Notes: generated by a model not told the origin, from the letters alone. Counted from the stretch's first letter, positions 1 to 6,485 are shown. The stretch is 21,342 nucleotides of DNA from Christensenella sp. UBA7102 (GCA_002492415.1 DKYK01000021.1:1-21342); one strand, 5' to 3'. Made by a program: numbers and translations.

Positions 1-112
1 TACCTATGTATTATACCTCAACATGGTCTGAATTACGGGGACCATTATAGTTCGCGCCTTGATCAGATATATTGCATCGAATGTTATGAAAAAGAATGCA
101 GGGTCAGAAGAA

Positions 113-169
113 GAACTGCCCCCACCCGTTAGATGGCATACCACGCTGTCTAACAGGTGAGGGCAGTTC
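113..169 (-). terminator. Long hairpin downstream of the first DUF4143 ATPase
   Basis: Arms 113-132 and 150-169 pair over 20 bp with two G-T wobble positions and enclose a 17-nt loop. It starts 5 nt past the ATPase stop codon, and on the transcribed minus strand it is followed by TTCTTCTG, a weak U-rich tail. A transcription terminator or 3'-end stabiliser is the simplest reading. Its apical sequence resembles that of the hairpin at 6407-6465 (see findings). Confidence 0.6.
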
Positions 170-174
170 AGACA

Positions 175-1473
175 TTATAAAAGCTCTTTGGTTTTTCGTG
201 CGAGGTACAGCGGGAGATTGGTGATATATCCATCCTTCCGATACCCTCGCTTTGAGAAGCGCAGGGCATGTTCAGGCTGATGATCGGCAATGTATTTTTT
301 GAAGGAGGGTGCGGACTTGTCTTCGCCGCCCTTGGCCTCAACGGGAATGATTTCGGTTCCGTACTGAATCACAAAATCAATCTCGCTGTTCTTGTCGGAA
401 TAATATCGCGGCTCTACCTCGAACTGACCGCGAAGCTGCTGCAAAACATAGTTTTCAGTCAGAGGGCCTTTGAACTGGAAGTCTGTTTTCAAAATGATGG
501 CGCTGTTGTCAATGCCAGCCATGTGCTTGAGAAGCCCGGTGTCAAATACGAAGAGTTTGAATTGATCCAGCTTGTCAAAAGCGGAAAGAGGATGCTCCAT
601 TTTCGAGACGTTGTAGACCCGGCACAGCATGCCGACTGAGACAAGCCATTCGATGGCCTCTTCAAAGTCACGCGCCCGGCCGCCCTCCCGGACAGCTCCG
701 TACATAAACTTCTCGTTGGGCTTTGCAAGCTGCGCAACGATGCTGCGAAAGACCATGAGAATGCGTCCGCTGTTGACCTTGCCGTTATGCTTTGAAAAGT
801 CGTTTTCGTAGACTTCAATAAGCTCTCGCTGTATCTGATTGATTTTCGTAGGATCTTTGTACTTTACCCAGGAGGAAACGCATTCGGGCATACCGCCGAT
901 GATGAGATAGCTGTTGTAGGCCTCAAGCAAACGGTTATGGAATATCTCTTCGATCTGCTGTTCTTTTTGAATGCTCTGGTAATAGGCGTAAAGCGTCGGA
1001 TCCACTGCCTCAAGGAATTCATCAAAGGCAAGCGGATAGATGTCGAGCAGATTCACCATGCCCACGGGATAGGACTTCGGCTTTGCAAGAAGCGTACCGA
1101 GCAGGCTGCCGGCAGCAATCACGTGATAGTCATTTGCTTTCTCTTTGAAATATTTCAGCGTGTTCAGCGCCTCCGGGCATTCCTGAATCTCGTCAAAGAT
1201 GATCAATGTCTCACCGGGAAGTATTTTCTCACCGGCAATCATGGACAGCAGCTCGATAATGCGCTGCGGATTTTTATTTGTTTCAAAGATGGATTTGAGT
1301 TCATCTTCTTCGTCAAAGTTAAAGTAAACAGAACTCTCGTAATGGTTCTGCCCGAACTCCTTCATGAGCCAGGTCTTGCCGACCTGTCGCGCGCCGCGCA
1401 GCACCAGCGGCTTGCGGTCCTCGCTGGCTTTCCAGTTTAACAAGTCTTGCATTGCGTTGCGTTTCAAGAGCAT
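175..1473 (-). CDS. AAA (AAA_14) ATPase with C-terminal DUF4143 domain
   Basis: Seen: a protein of 432 aa with a P-loop GARQVGKT (residues 27-34), Walker B LIIFDE (90-95) and a sensor-like AAGSLLG stretch. The C-terminal part carries E364-I-D366 followed by E379-A-K381, the spacing of a PD-(D/E)xK nuclease-like core. Family knowledge: this is the AAA_14 plus DUF4143 architecture, widespread and multi-copy in gut anaerobes, predicted cytoplasmic, with no settled function. The start is the ATG at 1473, with AAAGGA 5 nt upstream; the GTG three bases earlier sits too close to that site. It is monocistronic, with a long hairpin 5 nt after the stop. A second, divergent family member lies at 2439-3662 on the same strand. 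ATPase family call is firm; nuclease activity is inference. Confidence 0.9.
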   Translation of the reverse strand: MLLKRNAMQDLLNWKASEDRKPLVLRGARQVGKTWLMKEFGQNHYESSVYFNFDEEDELKSIFETNKNPQRIIELLSMIAGEKILPGETLIIFDEIQECPEALNTLKYFKEKANDYHVIAAGSLLGTLLAKPKSYPVGMVNLLDIYPLAFDEFLEAVDPTLYAYYQSIQKEQQIEEIFHNRLLEAYNSYLIIGGMPECVSSWVKYKDPTKINQIQRELIEVYENDFSKHNGKVNSGRILMVFRSIVAQLAKPNEKFMYGAVREGGRARDFEEAIEWLVSVGMLCRVYNVSKMEHPLSAFDKLDQFKLFVFDTGLLKHMAGIDNSAIILKTDFQFKGPLTENYVLQQLRGQFEVEPRYYSDKNSEIDFVIQYGTEIIPVEAKGGEDKSAPSFKKYIADHQPEHALRFSKRGYRKDGYITNLPLYLARKTKELL

Positions 1474-1938
1474 CACGATCCTTTCTCACGATACATTGCG
1501 CGGAATCCAATGATAGCGTAACACATTTTTTCAAATTCTACAAGATAAACAGCGCACATTTTTCTGACTAAATAAGACTATAAAATACACGTTTTTCCGA
1601 AAATGCGGTTACTGTACGCAGTCATCGCCAAAGCATCTCGAAATCACCTTGACGTTTATCCAGGAGAGTAGCGTCAATTGTGTGCGCTCAGTAAAAAAAT
1701 CAGGAAAATTTTCTAAAGGTGAAATAGACTTGCCCCTTTAGCTGTCACAATGAGGGCGTGGACGGGAGGAGAGCGTGCCTGAGGCGAGCCGCGCGGAAGG
1801 GCGAAAAGCGGTCCTGCATATGTTTTTCGCACAGGCGAAATCTGATGCGCGTCCCTACGGTTGGTGTAAGGTCTTAATCAGGAAGACTGCCTTGCGCTGA
1901 ACAGCATCGTTGCGCAGTTCGCTCCCTGATAAGATATG
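1474..1938. other. Intergenic stretch, no gene recognised
   Basis: About 465 bp between the ATPase start and the first recombinase-leader repeat. The left half is AT-rich and must contain the ATPase promoter, but I see no convincing -35/-10 pair. The right half (about 1740-1900) is GC-rich with local self-complementarity, for example TTTCGC/GCGAAA around 1826-1841, and has no open frame with a ribosome site. It could be a remnant of an older insertion; nothing specific is recognised. Confidence 0.4.
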
Positions 1939-2017
1939 CGTACCTTGACAAATGAATAGCCGCAGCCGGCAACATCATCATGAGACTTGCATCTTGAACG
2001 CGTCACAGCATTGGGTG

Positions 2018-2119
2018 CCCCGGTCGGGAGACGGGGAGGTGAGACCTATGTGGAGAGTATCTCCGCCGGTGAGGGCGGTGTTTTCCATGCGTGGGTATGA
2101 CAGACCTTCGCATGGAAAA
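2018..2119 (+). promoter_or_regulatory. Candidate structured leader, copy A
   Basis: Consecutive hairpin-forming segments: CCCCG/CGGGG, AGGT/ACCT with a 3-nt loop, GGAGA/TCTCC, CCGCC/GGCGG, and an 11-bp perfect stem TTTTCCATGCG (2081-2091) with CGCATGGAAAA (2109-2119). Relative to copy B, the substitutions in this interval fall in or beside the GGAG/CTCC loop and leave the stems pairable. It lies just upstream of the 58-aa ORF. It could be an RNA leader or, if transcription starts at the extended -10 near 2152, a DNA site bound by protein. Confidence 0.5.
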
Positions 2120-2149
2120 CGCACTCATTTTGCGAATCTGTGCGGAAAT

Positions 2150-2157
2150 GGTATAAT
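2150..2157 (+). promoter_or_regulatory. Extended -10 promoter candidate, copy A
   Basis: TGGTATAAT (2149-2157) is an extended -10 element with only a poor -35 (TTTGCG) 17 bp upstream. Transcription would start about 7 nt later and give a very short leader before the ATG at 2173. That start would fall inside the ribosome site GAGGTGAG (2161-2168), so an upstream promoter is an alternative. Confidence 0.45.
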
Positions 2158-2172
2158 CAGCGAGGTGAGAAC

Positions 2173-2349
2173 ATGAACCTTGAAAACGAAAACAGCACGC
2201 AATCAACTGTACAGACCCAGTACATCACGCCGGAGGGCTGCCAGGTGGTTCTGCACTTCAATGGATTGTCCGCTGCATCCGATGTCAGCGAGAGCATTGC
2301 CCAGGTGCTGGTCATAGCAGCTCTTCGTCAGAAAGACGAGGCATCATGA
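2173..2349 (+). CDS. 58-aa small protein upstream of serine recombinase, copy A
   Basis: I do not recognise a named family. The ATG at 2173 has a strong GAGGTGAG ribosome site. The protein is acidic at its N-terminus, then has a strand-like ITPEGCQVVLHF stretch and a helix-like C-terminus, with no membrane segment. The stop overlaps the recombinase start (ATGA), so translation is coupled. Four nucleotides differ from copy B: three are silent and one is Ile to Met. This suggests the protein sequence was maintained. Here the downstream recombinase is truncated, so this copy may have no partner left. A regulator or accessory factor of the recombinase is a guess from position only. Confidence 0.7.
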   Translation: MNLENENSTQSTVQTQYITPEGCQVVLHFNGLSAASDVSESIAQVLVIAALRQKDEAS

Positions 2350-2474
2350 AAAGAGTTATTTGTCTGTACAGAGTATCCACCACCGGTCAGGTGGACAAAA
2401 ACGACATTATTATGGGTCAGCGCTTTGATGCGATTGCATTAGATCATCCAAATCGGAATGATGTAGTTCTCTGA
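2346..2474 (+). pseudogene. Truncated serine recombinase N-terminus, 42 codons
   Basis: The first 21 codons match the intact recombinase at 4247 and include the catalytic YRVST motif (Ser11). After Asp20-Ile21 the frame runs into unrelated sequence for 21 codons and stops at 2472-2474. The last 36 bp overlap the 3' end of the convergent ATPase gene (2439-3662). With no remaining resolvase fold, zinc ribbon or DNA-binding region it cannot be a working recombinase. It marks the breakpoint where the first copy of the element was lost or interrupted. Confidence 0.85.
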
Positions 2475-3662
2475 ATTGATGGCGGACAGCTTGGGGCGCA
2501 TGCAGAGGATAGCGCCGGTGCCGCGGGGGACAGAAGCTTTATCAAGCAGAGCGAAGGCGCTGATCAGCTCGCTGCCGGGATTAACCGCGCGCTTGATCTC
2601 CAGCGGATGGAGCATGCCGTCGCTTTCGATCACCATGTCGATCTCGTTGGAATTACTGTCCCGGTAGTACCAAAGCAGGCAATCCCTTGCGTTGTTGTGG
2701 TAGGACTTCAGAAGCTCGGAGACTACGAAGTTCTCCAGGATGGCCCCATTGATGGCGCCGTTGGCCAGAATTTCCGGGGAGGAATAGCGGGTCAGGTAAG
2801 CGACCAGACCGGTGTCAAAGAAATACATCTTGGGTGTCTTGACCGTGCGTTTCAGCAGATTGTTGGAGTAAGGGCGCAGGAAGAAGATCACATCGGATTT
2901 TTCGAGTACCTGCAGCCATCGTTTCGCAGTGTCATCGGATACACCAATATCCTGTGCGATATCGTGGACGTTCAGCATCTGCCCAGCGCGGCAAGCGGCA
3001 GCACGGACAAAGTCGCGGAACAGAAGCGGATCGGCAAGCTGAACCTGCTCCTTTACATCACGGTCGATATAGGTCTGCAGATAGCTGGAATAGAACACTT
3101 CACGATCAGAGAACTTACCGCTGGCAAGACCGGGCATGGAACCTTTCCAGATACGATCATAGATTCCGGAGATATCTGCAGGCGCATTGTTTTTTTCGCG
3201 TGATTTCAATGCACTGAGCTCCAGCGTAAACGGGGCGCAGGGACCGGAACCGTAAATCTCGTGCTGGGACAGGCTGGACATGTGCAGGATCGCAACACGA
3301 CCAGCAAGAGACTCCTGTGCCAGTTCCATGAGCTTAAAGGCCTGAGATCCGGTCAGCCAATAGGTGCCGGGGGCAGCGCCCTTGTCTATCTCGATCTTGA
3401 TGTAGGAGAAAAGCTCCGGCGCATACTGCACTTCGTCGATCATGATGGGCGTGGAGTGTATCTGCAGAAACATAGCGGGATCCCGCTTGGCGAGACTGCG
3501 CTCCTCCAAGTCATCCAGGGTCACATATTCACGGTTGTCAGCCATGAGCCGAAGTAAAGCAGTAGTCTTGCCTACCTGTCGTGGCCCAGTGACTAAAATG
3601 CAGGAATACTCTTTGGACAGGGCAAGGATCTTATCCTCAATATCCCTTTTGATATATGTCAT
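2439..3662 (-). CDS. AAA (AAA_14) ATPase with C-terminal DUF4143 domain, second locus
   Basis: Seen: a protein of 407 aa with Walker A GPRQVGKTT (26-34), Walker B PIMIDE (72-77), a sensor-like LTGSQ, and a C-terminal E340-I-D342 ... E355-I-K357 set matching a PD-(D/E)xK-like core. It is the same family as 175-1473, but the sequences differ strongly, so they are not recent duplicates. The start at 3662 has a perfect AAGGAGG 10 nt upstream. The gene has its own consensus promoter with paired 15-bp repeats (3680-3745). It sits between a truncated and an intact copy of a recombinase unit, so it looks like cargo or a passenger. Function is unknown; a role in mobile-element defence or a toxin-like system is speculation. 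Confidence 0.9.
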   Translation of the reverse strand: MTYIKRDIEDKILALSKEYSCILVTGPRQVGKTTALLRLMADNREYVTLDDLEERSLAKRDPAMFLQIHSTPIMIDEVQYAPELFSYIKIEIDKGAAPGTYWLTGSQAFKLMELAQESLAGRVAILHMSSLSQHEIYGSGPCAPFTLELSALKSREKNNAPADISGIYDRIWKGSMPGLASGKFSDREVFYSSYLQTYIDRDVKEQVQLADPLLFRDFVRAAACRAGQMLNVHDIAQDIGVSDDTAKRWLQVLEKSDVIFFLRPYSNNLLKRTVKTPKMYFFDTGLVAYLTRYSSPEILANGAINGAILENFVVSELLKSYHNNARDCLLWYYRDSNSNEIDMVIESDGMLHPLEIKRAVNPGSELISAFALLDKASVPRGTGAILCMRPKLSAINSENYIIPIWMI

Positions 3663-3679
3663 AATATTTGAGCCTCCTT

Positions 3680-3745
3680 AGGCGAATATCCGATGCAATC
3701 GTATTTTAGCGTAAAGATACGCATTTGTCAAGGCGAATATCCGAT
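3680..3745 (-). promoter_or_regulatory. Sigma-A promoter with two operator-like direct repeats
   Basis: On the minus strand TTGACA (3726-3731) and TAAAAT (3703-3708) are separated by exactly 17 bp. The 15-mer ATCGGATATTCGCCT occurs twice in the same orientation: at 3731-3745, touching the -35, and at 3680-3694, between the start site and the ribosome site. Each is preceded by TACGCTAA, and GCGTA/TACGC forms an inverted repeat in the spacer. This is the layout of a repressed promoter; the regulator is unknown and could be the ATPase itself. Confidence 0.8.
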
Positions 3746-3918
3746 CTTAGCGTATTTTCCCATATCAGCTCTAAAATATGTGTCCTAAAACAGGGCTAGG
3801 ATTGTGATATAGGTAGAGAGGAATCAAGGACCTCTTGACCGTACCTTGACAAGTGAATAGCCGCAGTCGGCAACACCATCATGAGACTTGCATCCTGAAC
3901 GCGTCACAGCATTGGGTG

Positions 3919-4020
3919 CCCCGGTCGGGAGACGGGGAGGTGAGACCTATGAGGAGTGGATCTCCGCCGGTGAGGGCGGTGTTTTCCATGCGTGGGTATG
4001 ACAGACCTTCGCATGGAAAA
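3919..4020 (+). promoter_or_regulatory. Candidate structured leader, copy B
   Basis: Stems visible: CCCCG 3919-3923 with CGGGG 3933-3937; AGGT 3938-3941 with ACCT 3945-3948; GGAG 3953-3956 with CTCC 3962-3965; CCGCC 3964-3968 with GGCGG 3975-3979, which shares bases with the previous stem and so could be mutually exclusive with it; and the 11-bp perfect stem 3982-3992 with 4010-4020. The series lies 54 bp upstream of the small ORF start. I do not recognise it as a named RNA family. The alternative is a cluster of DNA inverted repeats used as recombinase or repressor sites. Confidence 0.5.
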
Positions 4021-4050
4021 CGCACTCGTTTTGCGAATCTGTACGGAAAT

Positions 4051-4058
4051 GGTATAAT
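4051..4058 (+). promoter_or_regulatory. Extended -10 promoter candidate, copy B
   Basis: TGGTATAAT ends at 4058, 15 bp before the ATG of the small ORF, and is identical in copy A. There is no good -35 at 17 bp. It would drive the small ORF and recombinase as one transcript. Confidence 0.45.
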
Positions 4059-4073
4059 CAGCGAGGTGAGAAC

Positions 4074-4250
4074 ATGAACCTTGAAAACGAAAACAGCACG
4101 CAATCAACTGTACAGACCCAGTACATCACGCCGGAGGGCTGCCAGGTGGTTCTGCACTTCAATGGGTTATCCGCTGCATCCGATGTCAGCGAGAGCATTG
4201 CCCAGGTGCTGGTCATGGCAGCCCTTCGTCAGAAAGACGAGGCATCATGA
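4074..4250 (+). CDS. 58-aa small protein translationally coupled to serine recombinase, copy B
   Basis: The ATG at 4074 follows GAGGTGAG with good spacing. The protein is 58 aa and differs from copy A only by Met in place of Ile near the C-terminus. Its TGA overlaps the recombinase ATG (ATGA at 4247-4250), a typical translational-coupling junction. There is no signal peptide or membrane segment. The family is not recognised; predicted features are a polar, acidic N-terminal third, a short beta-like middle and an amphipathic helix at the end. Position suggests an accessory or regulatory protein of the recombinase, which is inference only. Confidence 0.75.
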   Translation: MNLENENSTQSTVQTQYITPEGCQVVLHFNGLSAASDVSESIAQVLVMAALRQKDEAS

Positions 4251-5866
4251 AAAGAGTTATTTGTCTGTACAGAGTATCCACAACCGGTCAGGTGGACAAA
4301 AACGACATCCCTATGCAGCGCCTGGAATGCCATGAATTCGCTAAGCGAATGGATGGGTGGGAGATCGTTGACGAGTTAAGCGAAAAAGGCGTGTCCGGTT
4401 TCAAGGTCTCCGCAGCAAAGCGCGATAAGATCACTCAGCTGAAAGAAGCGGCGCTGAAAAAGAGTTTCGACGTCCTGCTGGTCTTTATGTTCGACCGTTT
4501 GGGACGCCGCGACGATGAAACGCCGTTTGTCGCGCAATGGCTGATCGAACATGGAATCGAGATCTGGAGCACCCAGGAAGGGCAGATGCGGCTGGACTCG
4601 CATACCGACAAGCTGATCAACTACATTCGATTCTGGCAGGCGATGGGGGAAAGCGAAAAGACGTCCGTGCGCGTGAAAACACGCCAGCAGCAGATCACCG
4701 CACAGGGCGTCTGGCGCGGCGGTCCCATTCCTTATGGCTATAAAGGCGTGCACAACGGTCGCGTTGGAAAGAAAAACCGCATGCTGTATGATCTTGAGAT
4801 CGAACCCACGTCCGCGCAGGTCGTCAAGCTCATCTTCGACCTATACTGCAACAAGGGAATGGGTACACACCGCATCGCCGAATACCTGAATGAACACTAT
4901 CCCGAACCCACACGCATATGGGTGCCCACAACGATTACAACTATGCTGCGCAACGAGACCTATACCGGGCGCTTCAAATGCGGAGAAGTCCGCTCACCTG
5001 TCAATGAAGCGCTGCAGATCGTCAGTGACGAAGAGTTCGCCTTTGCGCAGACAGTTATGGACAACCGGGTCACCCGCATGGTGCGGAACCGGGAGGATCA
5101 AAATGGTCAGGGGAAAATCAAGCGGTATGGCGCAACTCTGTTGTGCGGACTGCTCTACTGCGCGCACTGCGGACATCGCCTGGTGGGCACCTATATCAAT
5201 CAGAGCAAGAAGGGACAAAAGCCGCGTTACCGCCAGATCTATCGCTGCTATAACGGATCTGTTACCGCAAAGGGATGCGATGGGCAAAGCACCTATTCCG
5301 CGTACAAGATTGAGCAGGCAGTGCTCGCCATTATCGATCAATACATCGCCCGCATTCGACCCACGATTGACAAGGTATACCGCAAGACGCTGGCAGAGCA
5401 TCGACGGATTGAGCAGCGCCAACAGCGCGCAGATCGACATGCGCAGCTCAAAGACCTGGAGACGAAAAAGGCACGCATGAAGGAAGAAATCGTCAATGCC
5501 GTAATGGGCACCAGCAGCTTTGATCCCCAAACCCTCAAAGAAACGCTCCAGTCCATCGAAGACCAGATTGAACGCATCAAACACGAATTGGACTCAGATT
5601 CGGCGCTCCACCTGTCCATGCAGCAGCTGGAAAGAATCAACCAGCTCAAGCCCATTCTGGTCAAATGGGAAACCGCTTTCACCCAATGCACAACCGACGA
5701 GAAAAAGATGCTGATGGCAAGGCTCATCAACAAGATCACCGTGGACAGGAATTATCGGATTACGATTGACTTCCGTGTATCCTTCGACGAGTTTTACGGG
5801 AATGAACGCCCATCCTCCTTAGAACAAACGCAAGCAGCGTTGGGTTCACTGGCTACGCAGCGGTAG
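4247..5866 (+). CDS. Large serine recombinase (resolvase/integrase family)
   Basis: Seen: a protein of 539 aa. The N-terminal resolvase domain has YRVST with catalytic Ser11, and FDRLGRR with Arg84, Arg87 and Arg88. A recombinase (DNA-binding) domain follows (about 160-280). Then comes a zinc ribbon with C305-x2-C308 and C334-x9-C344, a long charged coiled coil (about 375-460) and a C-terminal helical tail. This order is the standard large serine recombinase plan and the length is typical. Such enzymes integrate and excise elements by a serine-linked double-strand exchange. It is co-translated with the 58-aa ORF. The last codons (about GSLATQR) and the TAG stop lie in a tRNA-like segment, so the C-terminus seems to have been set by integration or rearrangement. 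It probably mobilises the unit beginning near 3840. Confidence 0.95.
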   Translation: MKRVICLYRVSTTGQVDKNDIPMQRLECHEFAKRMDGWEIVDELSEKGVSGFKVSAAKRDKITQLKEAALKKSFDVLLVFMFDRLGRRDDETPFVAQWLIEHGIEIWSTQEGQMRLDSHTDKLINYIRFWQAMGESEKTSVRVKTRQQQITAQGVWRGGPIPYGYKGVHNGRVGKKNRMLYDLEIEPTSAQVVKLIFDLYCNKGMGTHRIAEYLNEHYPEPTRIWVPTTITTMLRNETYTGRFKCGEVRSPVNEALQIVSDEEFAFAQTVMDNRVTRMVRNREDQNGQGKIKRYGATLLCGLLYCAHCGHRLVGTYINQSKKGQKPRYRQIYRCYNGSVTAKGCDGQSTYSAYKIEQAVLAIIDQYIARIRPTIDKVYRKTLAEHRRIEQRQQRADRHAQLKDLETKKARMKEEIVNAVMGTSSFDPQTLKETLQSIEDQIERIKHELDSDSALHLSMQQLERINQLKPILVKWETAFTQCTTDEKKMLMARLINKITVDRNYRITIDFRVSFDEFYGNERPSSLEQTQAALGSLATQR

Positions 5867-5917
5867 CGCGCAACGTTCGCAATGTTGAGGTCAGGGGTTC
5901 GAATCCCCTATACACCA
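5856..5917 (+). other. tRNA-like 3' segment overlapping the recombinase stop (possible att scar)
   Basis: From the D-loop onward the sequence folds as a tRNA: D-loop AGCGGTA (5859-5865), anticodon stem CAACG/TGTTG (5871-5875, 5883-5887) around loop TTCGCAA (anticodon position CGC), variable AGGTC, T-arm AGGGG-TTCGAAT-CCCCT (5893-5909), then ATACACC plus discriminator A. The expected 5' acceptor strand GGTGTAT is absent at 5846-5852, and no CCA is encoded after the discriminator. It is therefore a 3' tRNA remnant, not a complete gene. Tyrosine integrases commonly leave such fragments; involvement of the adjacent serine recombinase is uncertain. The CGC anticodon points to alanine, but the acceptor has no G3-U70 pair, so the identity is open. 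Confidence 0.7.
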
Positions 5918-6010
5918 TTTGATGCGACAATTTTGGTACAACAGGTATTGAAACCTGCGTTGCTGCTTCCGAAATAGAGTATTTTTGAACAAGGTTGTGG
6001 AGGAATGAAC

Positions 6011-6364
6011 ATGGATATTCAGCGTGTCTAAGAACTGCTCACACTCCTGACGGACAGAGTGAATCCAGTAACCGGTGAGATTTAGCCGGAGGATGATTGC
6101 TGTAATCAGGTCGAGATTGTCCGCGCACTGAATATTGTTTTGCGGTCTGCTGCGCATCAGAGCGACAAGCCGACGAAGCCGCTGCTGGAGTATGCGGGAA
6201 AGCCGTGGTCGAGAGAGGATGAAGAAGCACTGTGCCGCATTTTTGCCGAGGGCTACACGGGAGATGAGATGTGTGTCCATTTCAAACGATCAACCGGTGC
6301 GATTGCGGAAAGGCTTGTGAAACTGGGCAAGATTGGGGCACAAGACGAATTCAGAAGGAACTGA
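6011..6364 (+). pseudogene. Small helix-turn-helix-like protein gene with two nonsense codons
   Basis: The ATG at 6011 has an excellent GGAGG site 7 nt upstream. In the same frame the sequence reads through 118 codons to the stop at 6362-6364, but is interrupted by TAA at 6029-6031 and TAG at 6083-6085. The reading between the stops is protein-like (ELLTLLTDRVNPVTGEI, then PEDDCCNQVEIVRAL). The C-terminal half has a SANT/Myb-like pattern (KPWSREDEEALCRIFAEG, then STGAIAERLVKLG). I recognise the pattern as a small DNA-binding-type protein common in gut Clostridia, but cannot name it. Both stops are one substitution from plausible sense codons (CAA, TTG). A decayed gene is most likely; an internal start could still give a 74-aa C-terminal product. 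Confidence 0.75.
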
Positions 6365-6406
6365 GGAGCGGATGCCTGAACAGAAAACGGTACGCCAAAC
6401 GAATGT

Positions 6407-6465
6407 GAAATCCACCCCGCTTATTAGGCAGCGTACCATACTGCCGGATAAGCGGGGTGGATTTC
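6407..6465. terminator. Long perfect hairpin between convergent genes
   Basis: Arms 6407-6424 and 6448-6465 are perfectly complementary over 18 bp; the loop contains an inner GGCAG/CTGCC stem. It lies 42 bp after the helix-turn-helix pseudogene and 20 bp after the convergent rhamnosidase gene, so it probably terminates both. No long T-tract is present on either side. Confidence 0.7.
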
Positions 6466-6485
6466 ATTGAACCGATGCCGTGTCG

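Larger units (their letters stand above)
1939..2407 (+). repeat. Direct repeat copy A: leader, small ORF and 5' end of recombinase
   Basis: This 469-bp segment matches 3840-4308 at a constant offset of 1901 bp with no indels. I count about 14 substitutions, roughly 97% identity. Similarity resumes weakly for a few bases (TATG, CAGCGC) and ends near 2423. Copy A contains the structured leader, the complete 58-aa ORF and about 21 recombinase codons, then joins sequence belonging to the second ATPase gene. It is a truncated duplicate of the recombinase unit. Confidence 0.95.
3840..4308 (+). repeat. Direct repeat copy B: leader, small ORF and 5' end of recombinase
   Basis: Partner of 1939-2407 (about 97% identical, offset 1901 bp, no indels). 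The left boundary is sharp at CGTACCTTGACAA in both copies, and the sequences to the left are unrelated. This suggests that CGTACC marks the left end of the mobile or duplicated unit. In this copy the recombinase reading frame continues to full length. Confidence 0.95.

Noticed and set aside
1750..1880. Group II intron domain V-like or other known ribozyme in the GC-rich intergenic stretch
   Set aside because: Some GAGCCG and TACGGTT words are present, but the required 34-nt fold and spacing are not.
1952..2176. 74-codon open frame over the leader (and its twin at 3853-4077)
   Set aside because: It spans the hairpin series, has no ribosome site, and the copies differ at replacement positions, unlike the 58-aa ORF; it is more likely an accidental frame in structured DNA.
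3846..3851. TTGACA near the left edge of both repeat copies as a -35
   Set aside because: No recognisable -10 lies 16-18 bp downstream in either copy.
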